DNA of 64,000 nt from Candidatus Coatesiibacteriota bacterium. Lineage in GTDB: Bacteria; JAFGND01. The stretch is from positions 1 through 64,000 of the forward strand of contig JAFGND010000060.1 of NCBI GenBank assembly GCA_016927185.1, read 5' to 3'. This document shows positions 35,823 to 44,318 of the stretch, piece after piece. Within the stretch, counting starts at the first letter, position 1; every line of letters begins with the position of its first letter. The position numbers were made by a program, and so were the translations under genes. The notes beneath the pieces were generated by a model. That model searched no databases. It was not told the DNA's origin and saw only the letters and a list, made by a program, of their open reading frames with translations.

Positions 35823-37264
35823 TGGAAGAGCTTTTTTTTCAACCTAAGGTTGAGGATTATTATCCAAAAGTGGAGATATCTGGATTTAATGTTGATCTTG
35901 ATGAACTTAAGAAGTTCATGGAGAATGAAACTTTGACACCAGAAATAATAACAGCTGCTTATGCAAGGATAAGCAGGAGTAGTGATGAACTAAGAACATT
36001 ACGGGACAAGGCAAAAGAAGATGTATCTGCTTCACGTGCTTCAAATACCAGAATAATCTATGAATATGGTCATAGTTCTGTTGCAGAGCATGCTTATTTC
36101 AATTTTGATATAAGCAGGATATCAAGGCTTGCACTGGAATCTCTTGAAAGTTTCAGAATTGCCAGCTTTACTGAAAAATCACAAAGATATGTTGTCTTTT
36201 CTCCACCTGACATATGCATTCCAATTGAGATAGAGAATCAGGAGATAAGGAAGAAATATGTTCATGTGATTTCTACTTTGTTTAATTTCTATGAAAAAGC
36301 GAATAACATGCTTGTTGAGAAATTCGGAAACAAGCAGAAGGGAAGATGCATTGCTCAGGAAGATTCAAGATACATACTTCCTCTTGCAACAAGAAGTCAG
36401 GTTGGTTTTTCTGTAAACGGACGAAGTCTTGAAAGGATTATAAGCAGACTTCAATCAAGTCCTCTATCAGAAGTCAGAACCCTGGGAAAATTCCTGTTTG
36501 ATGAAGTATATGATTACGCTCCTTCAATAATAAAATATGTAGAACCTCACGGGTATTTTGAAAAGAGTTTCAAATACTGCAAGGATATTGCAGAACTTTA
36601 TGGCAAAAAAACAGTGGAAAAGAATGATGAAGATGTGAAGCTGGTTTATTTCACGCCAAATGGAGAGGACAGATTGCTGGGAATCCTTCTTATGGAACAT
36701 GGCAGATTATCAGCAGAAAAATCTTTTGCTGTTGTTAGAAAAATGAAGGAGGAGCAGAAGGAAGAATTGATAAGGGAATGCTTTTATTTCCAGGAGTATT
36801 ACCAGGATCCACCAAAGCAGTTTGAACTACTGGAACTGGGTTTTGAGGTTAATATTTCAGCAACTGCATTTGCACAACTTAAAAGGCATAGACTCACAAC
36901 TCTAATCAAGCAACCATATTCAACATCACTGGGACTGACTATTCCTAAAACCATTACGCAAATAGGATTAGAAAATGAGATTAAAGGAATCAATGAAGAG
37001 CTTATAAAGGTTTATGAAGAATTGAAAACGAATTATGGAAATGATGTAGCGTCTTATATTTTAACAAATGCCCATAAGAGAAAAGTATTCATAAAATTCA
37101 ATCTCAGGAATTTCTTTTCATTTTCAAGACTCCGCATAGATAAGCATGCTCAGTGGGATATTAGGGAGATTTCCGAAAAAATGCTTGATCAGGTAAGGGA
37201 AGTCTATCCAATTTGCAGCCGATATATAACAGGGAAAGATAACCACAGGACATTGCTGCCATGA
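35822..37264 (+). CDS. thyX: Flavin-dependent thymidylate synthase, double-length
   Basis: A 480-residue ThyX-family protein, about twice the usual 220-250. The enzyme methylates dUMP to dTMP using FAD, NADPH and methylene-tetrahydrofolate. The N-terminal half has GHSSVAEHAYFNFDIS (83-98) and FRIASFTEKSQRYV (111-124), the second part of the RHRxxSxxxxSxR motif but without RH. The C-terminal half has LKRHRLTT with R355-H356-R357 and then no SxR. So each half keeps a complementary part of the signature. It starts at GTG 35822, overlapping ndk by one base, and its stop overlaps the sensor gene by 4 nt. Confidence 0.87.
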   Translation: MEELFFQPKVEDYYPKVEISGFNVDLDELKKFMENETLTPEIITAAYARISRSSDELRTLRDKAKEDVSASRASNTRIIYEYGHSSVAEHAYFNFDISRISRLALESLESFRIASFTEKSQRYVVFSPPDICIPIEIENQEIRKKYVHVISTLFNFYEKANNMLVEKFGNKQKGRCIAQEDSRYILPLATRSQVGFSVNGRSLERIISRLQSSPLSEVRTLGKFLFDEVYDYAPSIIKYVEPHGYFEKSFKYCKDIAELYGKKTVEKNDEDVKLVYFTPNGEDRLLGILLMEHGRLSAEKSFAVVRKMKEEQKEELIRECFYFQEYYQDPPKQFELLELGFEVNISATAFAQLKRHRLTTLIKQPYSTSLGLTIPKTITQIGLENEIKGINEELIKVYEELKTNYGNDVASYILTNAHKRKVFIKFNLRNFFSFSRLRIDKHAQWDIREISEKMLDQVREVYPICSRYITGKDNHRTLLP

Positions 37265-39333
37265 AAAGTCAATATAAATGGTTGGTTCTGATTTTCTTCA
37301 TAATGATAATGATTATTTTCTTTTATATGACCTATGAAGATATAAATTCACAAGCAGCGGAGAGAATTCAAAGTCAATTGGCAGATCTTGGAAAGGGTAT
37401 AGAACTCAGTCTTCAGGATGATTTTACCCTGATTGATAAAAGGATAGATTCAATTTTTACTGCAAGCAACAATCAAATCCACGTTTTTGCATCCAAGTAC
37501 AAGAATAGCTATACTTCCTGCAATTTGATAAAACAGGTATTTATACTGGATAGCAGTAACAAGGAAATCTACACTTCGTCATCTATTGATGATACGCTGA
37601 AATCTGTCTTACAGAAGGATATCGAAAAAACTGGATTTGCCAGGAAAGAGATGGAGAAGTATTATGTCTATCACACAAAGCAAGATGCAAAAAACTGGTT
37701 ACTAGTTTTATATAGACCTTTATATAATGATCATGCTTACCAGGGTGTTGTGATTGTTTTGCTGAATAGAGAAGAGATGGAGAAATCCCTGAAGAAGTGG
37801 ACTATTTATTTCAGAGATCTCAACTTCCTTATCAGCGATCAGAATAAGCAGATAATTTTCAATACTAGAGATTCTAGTTTTGTAGGGTGTAATAGACTGA
37901 GTTTTGAAGTGACTACCCAGTCAGACCAACTAGAGGAATATTACAAGGAAATTTTCTCCAGAAAGTCAGGATCTACCAATATTATGATGAGAAAGGGTAA
38001 AAGCCTTATTATTGCATATCAATCAGTTATGATAAACAAGAAGGATTTCTGGGTAATTGAACTGAATTCTCCTTACGGAAGTATAAATGAATCTACAAAG
38101 ACAATTCATATATATATAGCTTCTATTATTGTATTATCGTTGCTCTTTGTTTTATGTATGACATATATCTTTTTAAAAGAAAGAAAGAAGGAAATGCATG
38201 ATTTGCAGACTAGAGATCTTCAAACATGCCATGAATTACAGAATTGCCTGACTGATGCAAATGATGAGTTGAATCTATATAAAGCAATTTTAAAGACCAT
38301 TTTTAGATATCTTGATAATCCAACCTTTGTTATTCTTGATATTCATGGAAGAATACAAAGCATGTCCCATCATTTGTTAATGATTCTTAATTACAGAAAT
38401 TTTGAAGAAATAAAGGGACATCCAGTGGAAGAACTATTCACAAGTGATGAATTGGGAAATGTTGCAGAATTACTTACCACTGTAAGACAGAAGAAGATTT
38501 TCAGCAGCAATTCCATCTCAGTTCATTCAAAAGACAGAAAGACTATTGTTGTAGAATTGAATGCTTCTTCATTGATTGATCCTGAAGGTAATCTTATCGG
38601 TATTTATATACAATTTCTTGAACAATCAAAGACAAAGGAATATGTTTCACTAATTGAAAGAGAGCTTTTCGAGGATCTGAATCGTTATTATCTCAAGAGA
38701 TTCGAGATGATAATGTTAAGACTGGAAGCACAGTTAGGTCTTATCGATAATTCATTTCTTACAGTTTCAGAAAGGAATGTTTCTACTCAGGAGTTTATAC
38801 AGATTATAGACAGGAACACAAGACAGGAAAGAAAATCATCATTACAAAAGCTTTTCTTGAATAATATCATAGAACAGCATTGCAGTTACTGGTTGAGTGA
38901 GAAAAATATTAATTTGAAACTTGATGAGAAACTGCCTCATTTCAAGGGAGTGATTATAGAGATTATTTTTCTTATTGATTTGGTTATAAACTACCTGGAT
39001 AATTATCTTCTTACAAATGTAAGAGAAAGACAGATAGCTACTTCTTTCGATAATTCAAAGATATATATAAATTTTGCTTTTTACGGGAAAAGGCTAAGGC
39101 TGACAAGGGAAAGTGCAAAACCTGATACAATAAGAATCCAGGCAGAAAAGATAAGAAAGAGAATTGAAATAGTATTAAAATGGTATGAAGCTGACTGGCA
39201 TATAAAGGAAATTGGGGAAGAGGAAGTAATTATAACAGTTCATTTTCCAATTATTTCTTCAAAAACCCAGTTTACAAGAGAATTTCCTCCAGCTAACAAA
39301 AATACTGAAGGTAGAAATACTAAACAGGATTAA
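37261..39333 (+). CDS. Membrane sensor protein with extracytoplasmic and PAS domains
   Basis: A 690-residue two-helix membrane protein. TM1 is residues 8-24, an extracytoplasmic Cache-like sensor spans about 25-278, and TM2 is near 280-304 (YIASIIVLSLLFVLCMTYIFL). A short coiled coil and a PAS domain (about 350-460; FVILDIHGRIQSMSHH) follow. The last 220 residues sit where a histidine kinase would be, but I see no H-box His in a dimerisation helix and no G-box; VINYLDNYLL could be a remnant N-box. It is either a degenerate kinase or another output type. It overlaps thyX by ATGA and converges on pdxT with a 4-nt overlap. Confidence 0.75.
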   Translation: MKSQYKWLVLIFFIMIMIIFFYMTYEDINSQAAERIQSQLADLGKGIELSLQDDFTLIDKRIDSIFTASNNQIHVFASKYKNSYTSCNLIKQVFILDSSNKEIYTSSSIDDTLKSVLQKDIEKTGFARKEMEKYYVYHTKQDAKNWLLVLYRPLYNDHAYQGVVIVLLNREEMEKSLKKWTIYFRDLNFLISDQNKQIIFNTRDSSFVGCNRLSFEVTTQSDQLEEYYKEIFSRKSGSTNIMMRKGKSLIIAYQSVMINKKDFWVIELNSPYGSINESTKTIHIYIASIIVLSLLFVLCMTYIFLKERKKEMHDLQTRDLQTCHELQNCLTDANDELNLYKAILKTIFRYLDNPTFVILDIHGRIQSMSHHLLMILNYRNFEEIKGHPVEELFTSDELGNVAELLTTVRQKKIFSSNSISVHSKDRKTIVVELNASSLIDPEGNLIGIYIQFLEQSKTKEYVSLIERELFEDLNRYYLKRFEMIMLRLEAQLGLIDNSFLTVSERNVSTQEFIQIIDRNTRQERKSSLQKLFLNNIIEQHCSYWLSEKNINLKLDEKLPHFKGVIIEIIFLIDLVINYLDNYLLTNVRERQIATSFDNSKIYINFAFYGKRLRLTRESAKPDTIRIQAEKIRKRIEIVLKWYEADWHIKEIGEEEVIITVHFPIISSKTQFTREFPPANKNTEGRNTKQD

Positions 39334-39905
39334 TCCCAGTACTCAAGAAATTTCTTGTGAATTCTTGTATCTTGAGAAATCTCTGGATGAAAAGTCAATC
39401 CCCATATCTTGTCTTGTCTTATAAAAACAGGGGATTCTCTGTAAGTTGACAAGATTTCAATTTCCCCATATAATTCTATGATTTTTGGAGCTCTGATGAA
39501 AATACCTGTAAATAATTCATCTAGACCATCGATTTGTAAGGGAACTTCGAAACTTTCAACTTGTCTTCCATAAGCATTTCTTTGTATTTTTATATCAAGA
39601 AGTGATAAGCTTCTCTGATCAGGAATGACATCCCTGGCTAGTAGTATTGTTCCTGCACAAGTTGCAAACATGGGGAAGTCTTTTTTTTGGCATCTTTCAT
39701 TTATTGCTATATCAAGACCTGTAAAGGAAAGCAAGCGAAGCATTGTAGAGGATTCTCCTCCTGGGAGAAAAAGCCCTTCCACTTTTTTCAGATCTTCAGG
39801 TTTTTTTACCCAGATTGTTTCAATCCCCAAATCCCACAGTATTTTTTGATGCTCTTGAATATCTCCCTGCATCGCCAGGATGCCAAGAGGAGGGTATTTT
39901 TTCAT
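39330..39905 (-). CDS. pdxT: Pyridoxal 5'-phosphate synthase glutaminase subunit
   Basis: A 191-residue class I amidotransferase that releases ammonia from glutamine for PdxS. GILAMQGDIQEH at the N terminus, LPGGESSTMLRLL, the nucleophile Cys83 in FATCAGTILLA, and FHPE (His173, Glu175) near the end form the full catalytic triad. Length is typical. It directly follows pdxS on the minus strand with no gap, as in most DXP-independent vitamin B6 operons. Confidence 0.96.
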   Translation of the reverse strand: MKKYPPLGILAMQGDIQEHQKILWDLGIETIWVKKPEDLKKVEGLFLPGGESSTMLRLLSFTGLDIAINERCQKKDFPMFATCAGTILLARDVIPDQRSLSLLDIKIQRNAYGRQVESFEVPLQIDGLDELFTGIFIRAPKIIELYGEIEILSTYRESPVFIRQDKIWGLTFHPEISQDTRIHKKFLEYWD

Positions 39906-40790
39906 TTACCATCCACGTTCCTGAAGTTTTATTTCAAGATTCTCTATTTCTAGTCCGATCATCGGAGTTCCTACATTCTCACTTATTTTTGCAAGTTCCT
40001 CAGGATCATTGTAATGCATTACTGCTTTTACTATTGCCTGAGCCATTTTTGCAGGATCCTTGCTTTTAAATATTCCAGAGCCAACAAATACTCCATCTGC
40101 TCCCAATAACATCATCAAGGAAGCATCTGCAGGGGTTGCTACTCCACCAGCTGCGAAATTGACAACAGGCAACCTTCCACCCTTTTCCTTGACCATCAGA
40201 ACGAGTTCATATGGAGCCTGGATTTCTTTTGCATAAGTCATTATTTCTGCATTATCCATACTGGTTACGCGTCTCATTTCACCCATTATTGCTCTCATAT
40301 GTTTAACTGCTTCAATTATATTGCCTGTACCTGCTTCTCCTTTTGTTCTTATCATTGCAGCACCTTCGCCAATTCTTCTCAATGCTTCTCCAAGATTCCT
40401 GGCGCCACATACAAACGGAACTTTATAATCCCATTTGTTTATATGAAATTTATCATCTGCTGGAGTCAATACTTCACTTTCGTCAACAAAATCAACTCCA
40501 ATCGATTGAAGGATATTGGCTTCTGCAATATGTCCAATTCTTACCTTGGCCATTACAGGGATATTCACTGATTCCATAATTTTCTTGATGAGACCGATAT
40601 CAGCCATCCTTGCCACTCCACCTTGTTTTCTTATGTCTGCTGGAACTCTTTCCAATGCCATGACCGAAGTGGCACCTGCATCTTCAGCGATTTTTGCTTG
40701 ATCCGGAGTAGTCACATCCATTATAACACCATTCTTGAACATATCTGCAAAGCCTTCTTTTATCTTGAATGTACCTTTAAGTTCTGACAT
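39906..40790 (-). CDS. pdxS: Pyridoxal 5'-phosphate synthase subunit PdxS
   Basis: A 294-residue TIM-barrel synthase that makes PLP from ribose 5-phosphate, glyceraldehyde 3-phosphate and ammonia. Landmarks are [27 protein letters not shown], the Schiff-base Lys82 in [10 protein letters not shown], the second active lysine in [11 protein letters not shown], and [13 protein letters not shown]. It is a near-perfect full-length match. A consensus aaggaggt lies just before the ATG. A TTGACT box on the minus strand at 40843-40838 may be part of the promoter. It is followed immediately by pdxT. Confidence 0.97.
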   Translation of the reverse strand: MSELKGTFKIKEGFADMFKNGVIMDVTTPDQAKIAEDAGATSVMALERVPADIRKQGGVARMADIGLIKKIMESVNIPVMAKVRIGHIAEANILQSIGVDFVDESEVLTPADDKFHINKWDYKVPFVCGARNLGEALRRIGEGAAMIRTKGEAGTGNIIEAVKHMRAIMGEMRRVTSMDNAEIMTYAKEIQAPYELVLMVKEKGGRLPVVNFAAGGVATPADASLMMLLGADGVFVGSGIFKSKDPAKMAQAIVKAVMHYNDPEELAKISENVGTPMIGLEIENLEIKLQERGW

Positions 40791-40859
40791 TTTTACCTCC
40801 TTTTCTTTTAATTGACATTTTTTTAAGGGCTTATTTCAGTCAAGCATAAACAAAAATAT

Positions 40860-41615
40860 CTATTTTGTTTCATTCTCCTTTTGCTTTATGAACTTCGAGA
40901 ATTCATAGAAGCCACTAAGGCAACACAATATGAAACCTTCCAGCCCATCCAGGAATCCCATTTTCAATATATACATACGTATGAAGGTTTGTATGAACTT
41001 TGTTGGAATATGATAGTATTTTATTCTCCTTCCTCTGTTAATTCTTTCTATCGCTTCTAAAGTAGTATATATATTAAGCTTATCCATATAGTCTTCAAGA
41101 TTTTCATATGAGAAATGAAAGAATTCTCCTGACAATTTACCTATCTTACCATTTGTTCTGAAACTTTCATGAATTCCAGTTTCATCCATACTTACTTCGC
41201 TTTTCTTGAATAATCTGAAATTATACTGGGGATACCAGCTAGAATGTCTTATGAACTTCCCACAGAAATAAGGCTGCTCTGGAATTTTGAATCCTGAATG
41301 TTCCTGATCATTCAATACTACATCAATTATTTCCTTCTGTAGCCTGATTGAAAGACTTTCATCTGCATCAAGATTGAGTATCCAATCATTACTTGCTTTG
41401 GAGAGAGCAAACAGTTTTTGTTCATAATATCCTTTCCATTCTTTCTGGAAAACTATTATTTCAGGGAATTGCTTCAGAATCTCCATAGTCCTGTCAGTAG
41501 AAAAACTGTCGACTACAATTATTTCAGATGCAAAGTATATGCTTGATAGGCACTCTTCTATCCTCTTCTCTTCATTGTAGCAAATTATTATCACACTTAA
41601 TGGTATTTTATTCAA
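40860..41615 (-). CDS. Family 2 glycosyltransferase (WaaE/KdtX-like)
   Basis: A 251-residue GT-A enzyme. It opens with LSVIIICYNEEKRIEECLSSI, then IIVVDSFSTDRTMEIL and the metal-binding NLDADESL; a distal GIHESF block matches the ED-like region of WaaE-type glucosyl- or heptosyltransferases acting on the LPS core. The C terminus (FIQTFIRMYILKMGFLDGLEGFILC) is a hydrophobic, possibly membrane-associated segment common in that subfamily. It starts with TTG at 41615, preceded by aggag 7 nt upstream and overlapping rimO by 8 nt. Confidence 0.88.
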   Translation of the reverse strand: MNKIPLSVIIICYNEEKRIEECLSSIYFASEIIVVDSFSTDRTMEILKQFPEIIVFQKEWKGYYEQKLFALSKASNDWILNLDADESLSIRLQKEIIDVVLNDQEHSGFKIPEQPYFCGKFIRHSSWYPQYNFRLFKKSEVSMDETGIHESFRTNGKIGKLSGEFFHFSYENLEDYMDKLNIYTTLEAIERINRGRRIKYYHIPTKFIQTFIRMYILKMGFLDGLEGFILCCLSGFYEFSKFIKQKENETK

Positions 41616-42909
41616 TGATTTCTCCTATCATGTCAGGATAAAGTATTTGTTTTATTACTATTTTCTTGAAAGAACCTGATCTGATTTTCACTGAGCTATT
41701 TTCTATCAGAACATGTCCGTCAATATCATCTGCAGAGAAATATGGCCTCGCATGAATTCCTTGAAAATCTTTTCCAATTATCAAGCAATTATAAGTCTTG
41801 TCCATGAATTCATGCAGCTTTTCATTTGTACATCTATCTCGCAGTTCAGTAAGAAAATTGTATCTTCTAATTTTTTCATTATAAGGAATCTGTTCAGCAA
41901 ATCCATAAGATAAAGTATTTTTCATATTTGAATAGGCAAATATTCCAATCCATGTAAACAAGTTATCTTGAACCAAGTCAGCCAACCTGAGAAAATCCTT
42001 TTCAGTTTCTCCAGGGAATCCTACCATCAATGTTGTTCTCAGAACCATATCAGGTCTTGCTTCTTTCAGCAACATCAAGTTGTCTTTTATTTTTTCAAGA
42101 TCCTGATTCTCTCTATTCATTTTTTTCAATAAATGGTTTGAAACATGCTGAATAGGTGTATCAAGATAGGAAACCAGATTCGGGAATTTTTTATATAAAT
42201 CTGCGAGGTATTTGTCAATTCTTGCTGGATGCCAGTAAAGAAATCTTATCCATGGAACAGAAGAAAGCATTTTAAGAAGCTTGTAATGGTTTTCATATAC
42301 CTGTTTTTCCGATCCCCATGCAGACAAATCTTGTGAGATCAGATTTACTTCCCTGGGTTTCCTTTTTTTTATTTCTTCTATTGATTTTTCCAGATCATTA
42401 ATTGAATTGCTCTTGAGTTTTCCTCTGATAATTGGAATAGTGCAATAAGAGCATCTATTATTACAGCCATCACTTACCCTCAGATAAAATATCCCACCCT
42501 TTTTTCTTGAATAGTACGGTAATTCATTATTGGAAAATTTTTTTGAAGATTTCCCAGGCTTCTCAGAGAATTTTTTAATATCATTTAAAGTAAGGTAGTT
42601 TATTTTATTGAGTTTCTGTTTGGCTGTTTTCAAATAAAGATTTACCAGACATCCATAGAGAAACAAATTCTGTCCTTTCTTGAGGCTATGCCTGACAATA
42701 TCTATTGTTTGCATTGTCTCTTCTATTGCGTCTTGAATAAATGCACATGAGTTGACAATTACTATTTCTGCTTTTGAAATACTTGTTTCTTCCCATCCAA
42801 TCAAATTGAATGCTTTTTCAAGTCTGCTAGTTTCAACCTCATTCTTTGCACAACCAAGAGTTATAACGCTAAAGGAGAAAGGCAATATAGTATTTTTTAT
42901 TTTATCCAT
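41608..42909 (-). CDS. rimO: Ribosomal protein S12 methylthiotransferase-like radical SAM enzyme
   Basis: A 433-residue MiaB/RimO-family enzyme. The N-terminal UPF0004 domain carries VITLGCAKNEVETSRLE and conserved Cys (NSCAFI, YGCLV); the radical SAM motif is CNNRCSYCTIPIIRG; a TRAM domain closes the protein. RimO methylthiolates Asp in S12, MiaB the tRNA base i6A. The GCAKNEVETS form and the RGKLKS stretch favour RimO, but MiaB-like function is possible. It heads a two-gene unit with the GT2 gene and is divergent from the exported gene at 42967. Confidence 0.88.
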   Translation of the reverse strand: MDKIKNTILPFSFSVITLGCAKNEVETSRLEKAFNLIGWEETSISKAEIVIVNSCAFIQDAIEETMQTIDIVRHSLKKGQNLFLYGCLVNLYLKTAKQKLNKINYLTLNDIKKFSEKPGKSSKKFSNNELPYYSRKKGGIFYLRVSDGCNNRCSYCTIPIIRGKLKSNSINDLEKSIEEIKKRKPREVNLISQDLSAWGSEKQVYENHYKLLKMLSSVPWIRFLYWHPARIDKYLADLYKKFPNLVSYLDTPIQHVSNHLLKKMNRENQDLEKIKDNLMLLKEARPDMVLRTTLMVGFPGETEKDFLRLADLVQDNLFTWIGIFAYSNMKNTLSYGFAEQIPYNEKIRRYNFLTELRDRCTNEKLHEFMDKTYNCLIIGKDFQGIHARPYFSADDIDGHVLIENSSVKIRSGSFKKIVIKQILYPDMIGEIIE

Positions 42910-42966
42910 AAATATCCAGCATAAATCAAACTTGACAATAAGCTCATAGTTTATTTGTAAAACCTT

Positions 42967-43728
42967 ATGCTAATACTAATTGTTTTGCTTGGTATCAGTT
43001 CCTTTATTCATTCATCTTCACTAACTTATAATTATTCTACCTACAAGCAAGTGCGTTATAAACTTTCAAGTCAAGGAAATATTTCCAACATTTTCAGCAA
43101 ATCTCCTCCAGTAATAAGACTGGATAGTGAATCAGACGTTCTTGTATCTGTGCTTCCTTCCAGGGGAGATTCACTTCATATAAGAATAGATATAACCCCC
43201 TTAACAGTTACAATTAATGGTTTAACCTGGCCATTGTCAAAAAAATACAATATGACTGCTATATTGACAATGCTGCCAAGCGGAAAAGGATTAAAATTAC
43301 GCTATTTCAAGGGATACAGAATGTCATCTAATGTATTCATGGGAATTTACTATGGTTTGTTACCTCAGTTTCCTGATAATATAAAAATAGGAACCACTTG
43401 GCAGCAAGCTCATGACACGAAATTCAAGATAACACCTGACTATTTTCCAAGCCTTAGTGTTAAAAGCATATTCAAGTATGAAAGGGATGAACATATAGAG
43501 GATTATGATTTGATAAACATTGTTGTAAGGAGTACTCAGATAATTACTGAGAAGAGAGTGAAGGGTAGGGGAAAAGCGGATATGCTTCTTAAATTCTATC
43601 CTTCAAAAGGCATTGTCACTAGCGGAACATTGAGATGGTTGATGAATACAGACTTTTTCAAGGATGGAGAAAAAGAAAGAGTATTCTGGGATCAAGTGTT
43701 TTCTTTGAGTTTCATAGAAGCAAAATGA
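42967..43728 (+). CDS. Exported protein of unknown function
   Basis: A 253-residue protein with a signal peptide (LILIVLLGISSFIHSSS). The mature part alternates beta-strands (SLHIRIDITPLTVTINGLTW, RTSTQII-like segments) and a GTTWQQAHDTKFKI motif, as in secreted beta-sandwich proteins of the DUF6263 type; I am unsure of that match. No ribosome-binding site precedes the ATG, and a CTTGACA box starts 36 nt before it, so the mRNA may be leaderless. Its stop overlaps the maf start (ATGA). Confidence 0.75.
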   Translation: MLILIVLLGISSFIHSSSLTYNYSTYKQVRYKLSSQGNISNIFSKSPPVIRLDSESDVLVSVLPSRGDSLHIRIDITPLTVTINGLTWPLSKKYNMTAILTMLPSGKGLKLRYFKGYRMSSNVFMGIYYGLLPQFPDNIKIGTTWQQAHDTKFKITPDYFPSLSVKSIFKYERDEHIEDYDLINIVVRSTQIITEKRVKGRGKADMLLKFYPSKGIVTSGTLRWLMNTDFFKDGEKERVFWDQVFSLSFIEAK

Positions 43729-44318
43729 AGGTTTTCTTGTATTCTACTTCTCCAAGAAGAGCTGAAGTTCTTAGATTGATAGGTTGTGATTTCATTATTA
43801 AGGAACCATTAGGAGATGAAAGAGGGATTTCCAAAACACTTTCTCCGGAAGACTATGTCATAAAATCTTCGCTTGTAAAATTGGGTAATAGAGAGAAGAT
43901 AAAAGATAGCGGATTGTGTATTAGTGCCGATACAATAGTCTTCTTTAATGGGCAATATCTTGAAAAACCGGATAATGAAAATGAAGCTTTCCTGATGCTT
44001 GAGGCTCTTTCAGGGCATTGGCACCATGTATATACTGGAATGACATTATTTAATTCAATTGATAGATCTTTATTTTCTTTCTCTGAGATAACTGAAGTGA
44101 GTTTCAGGCATTTTAACAGTGAATTCATAAAAAGCTATCTGAGTACCGGAGAGCCTTTTGATAAAGCTGGAGCTTATGGTATTCAGGGGTATGGTGCAAG
44201 CCTGATAAAGGAGATAAAGGGTTGCTATTATAATGTAATGGGATTTCCACTTGCAAAATTTCTTGATGTAATTGAGGAAAGGAATTTCAGAATATCTTTA
44301 TTCAAAAGGAGAATATGA
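43725..44318 (+). CDS. maf: Maf-like nucleoside triphosphate pyrophosphatase
   Basis: About 197 residues. Maf proteins hydrolyse dTTP/UTP or modified nucleotides to monophosphates, a house-cleaning role. It opens with VFLYSTSPRRAEVLRLIG (the phosphate-binding SxSPRR loop), has LCISADTIVFFNGQYLEKP and, at the end, PFDKAGAYGIQGYGASLIKEIKGCYYNVMGFP. The reading frame opens at 43635, but ATG 43725 is chosen because the family signature begins four residues later and the ATG overlaps the upstream stop. It also overlaps the next gene by 4 nt. Confidence 0.93.
   Translation: MKVFLYSTSPRRAEVLRLIGCDFIIKEPLGDERGISKTLSPEDYVIKSSLVKLGNREKIKDSGLCISADTIVFFNGQYLEKPDNENEAFLMLEALSGHWHHVYTGMTLFNSIDRSLFSFSEITEVSFRHFNSEFIKSYLSTGEPFDKAGAYGIQGYGASLIKEIKGCYYNVMGFPLAKFLDVIEERNFRISLFKRRI

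Noticed and set aside
37261-39333. Functional sensor histidine kinase
   Set aside because: No H-box histidine, N-box or G-box could be read with confidence.
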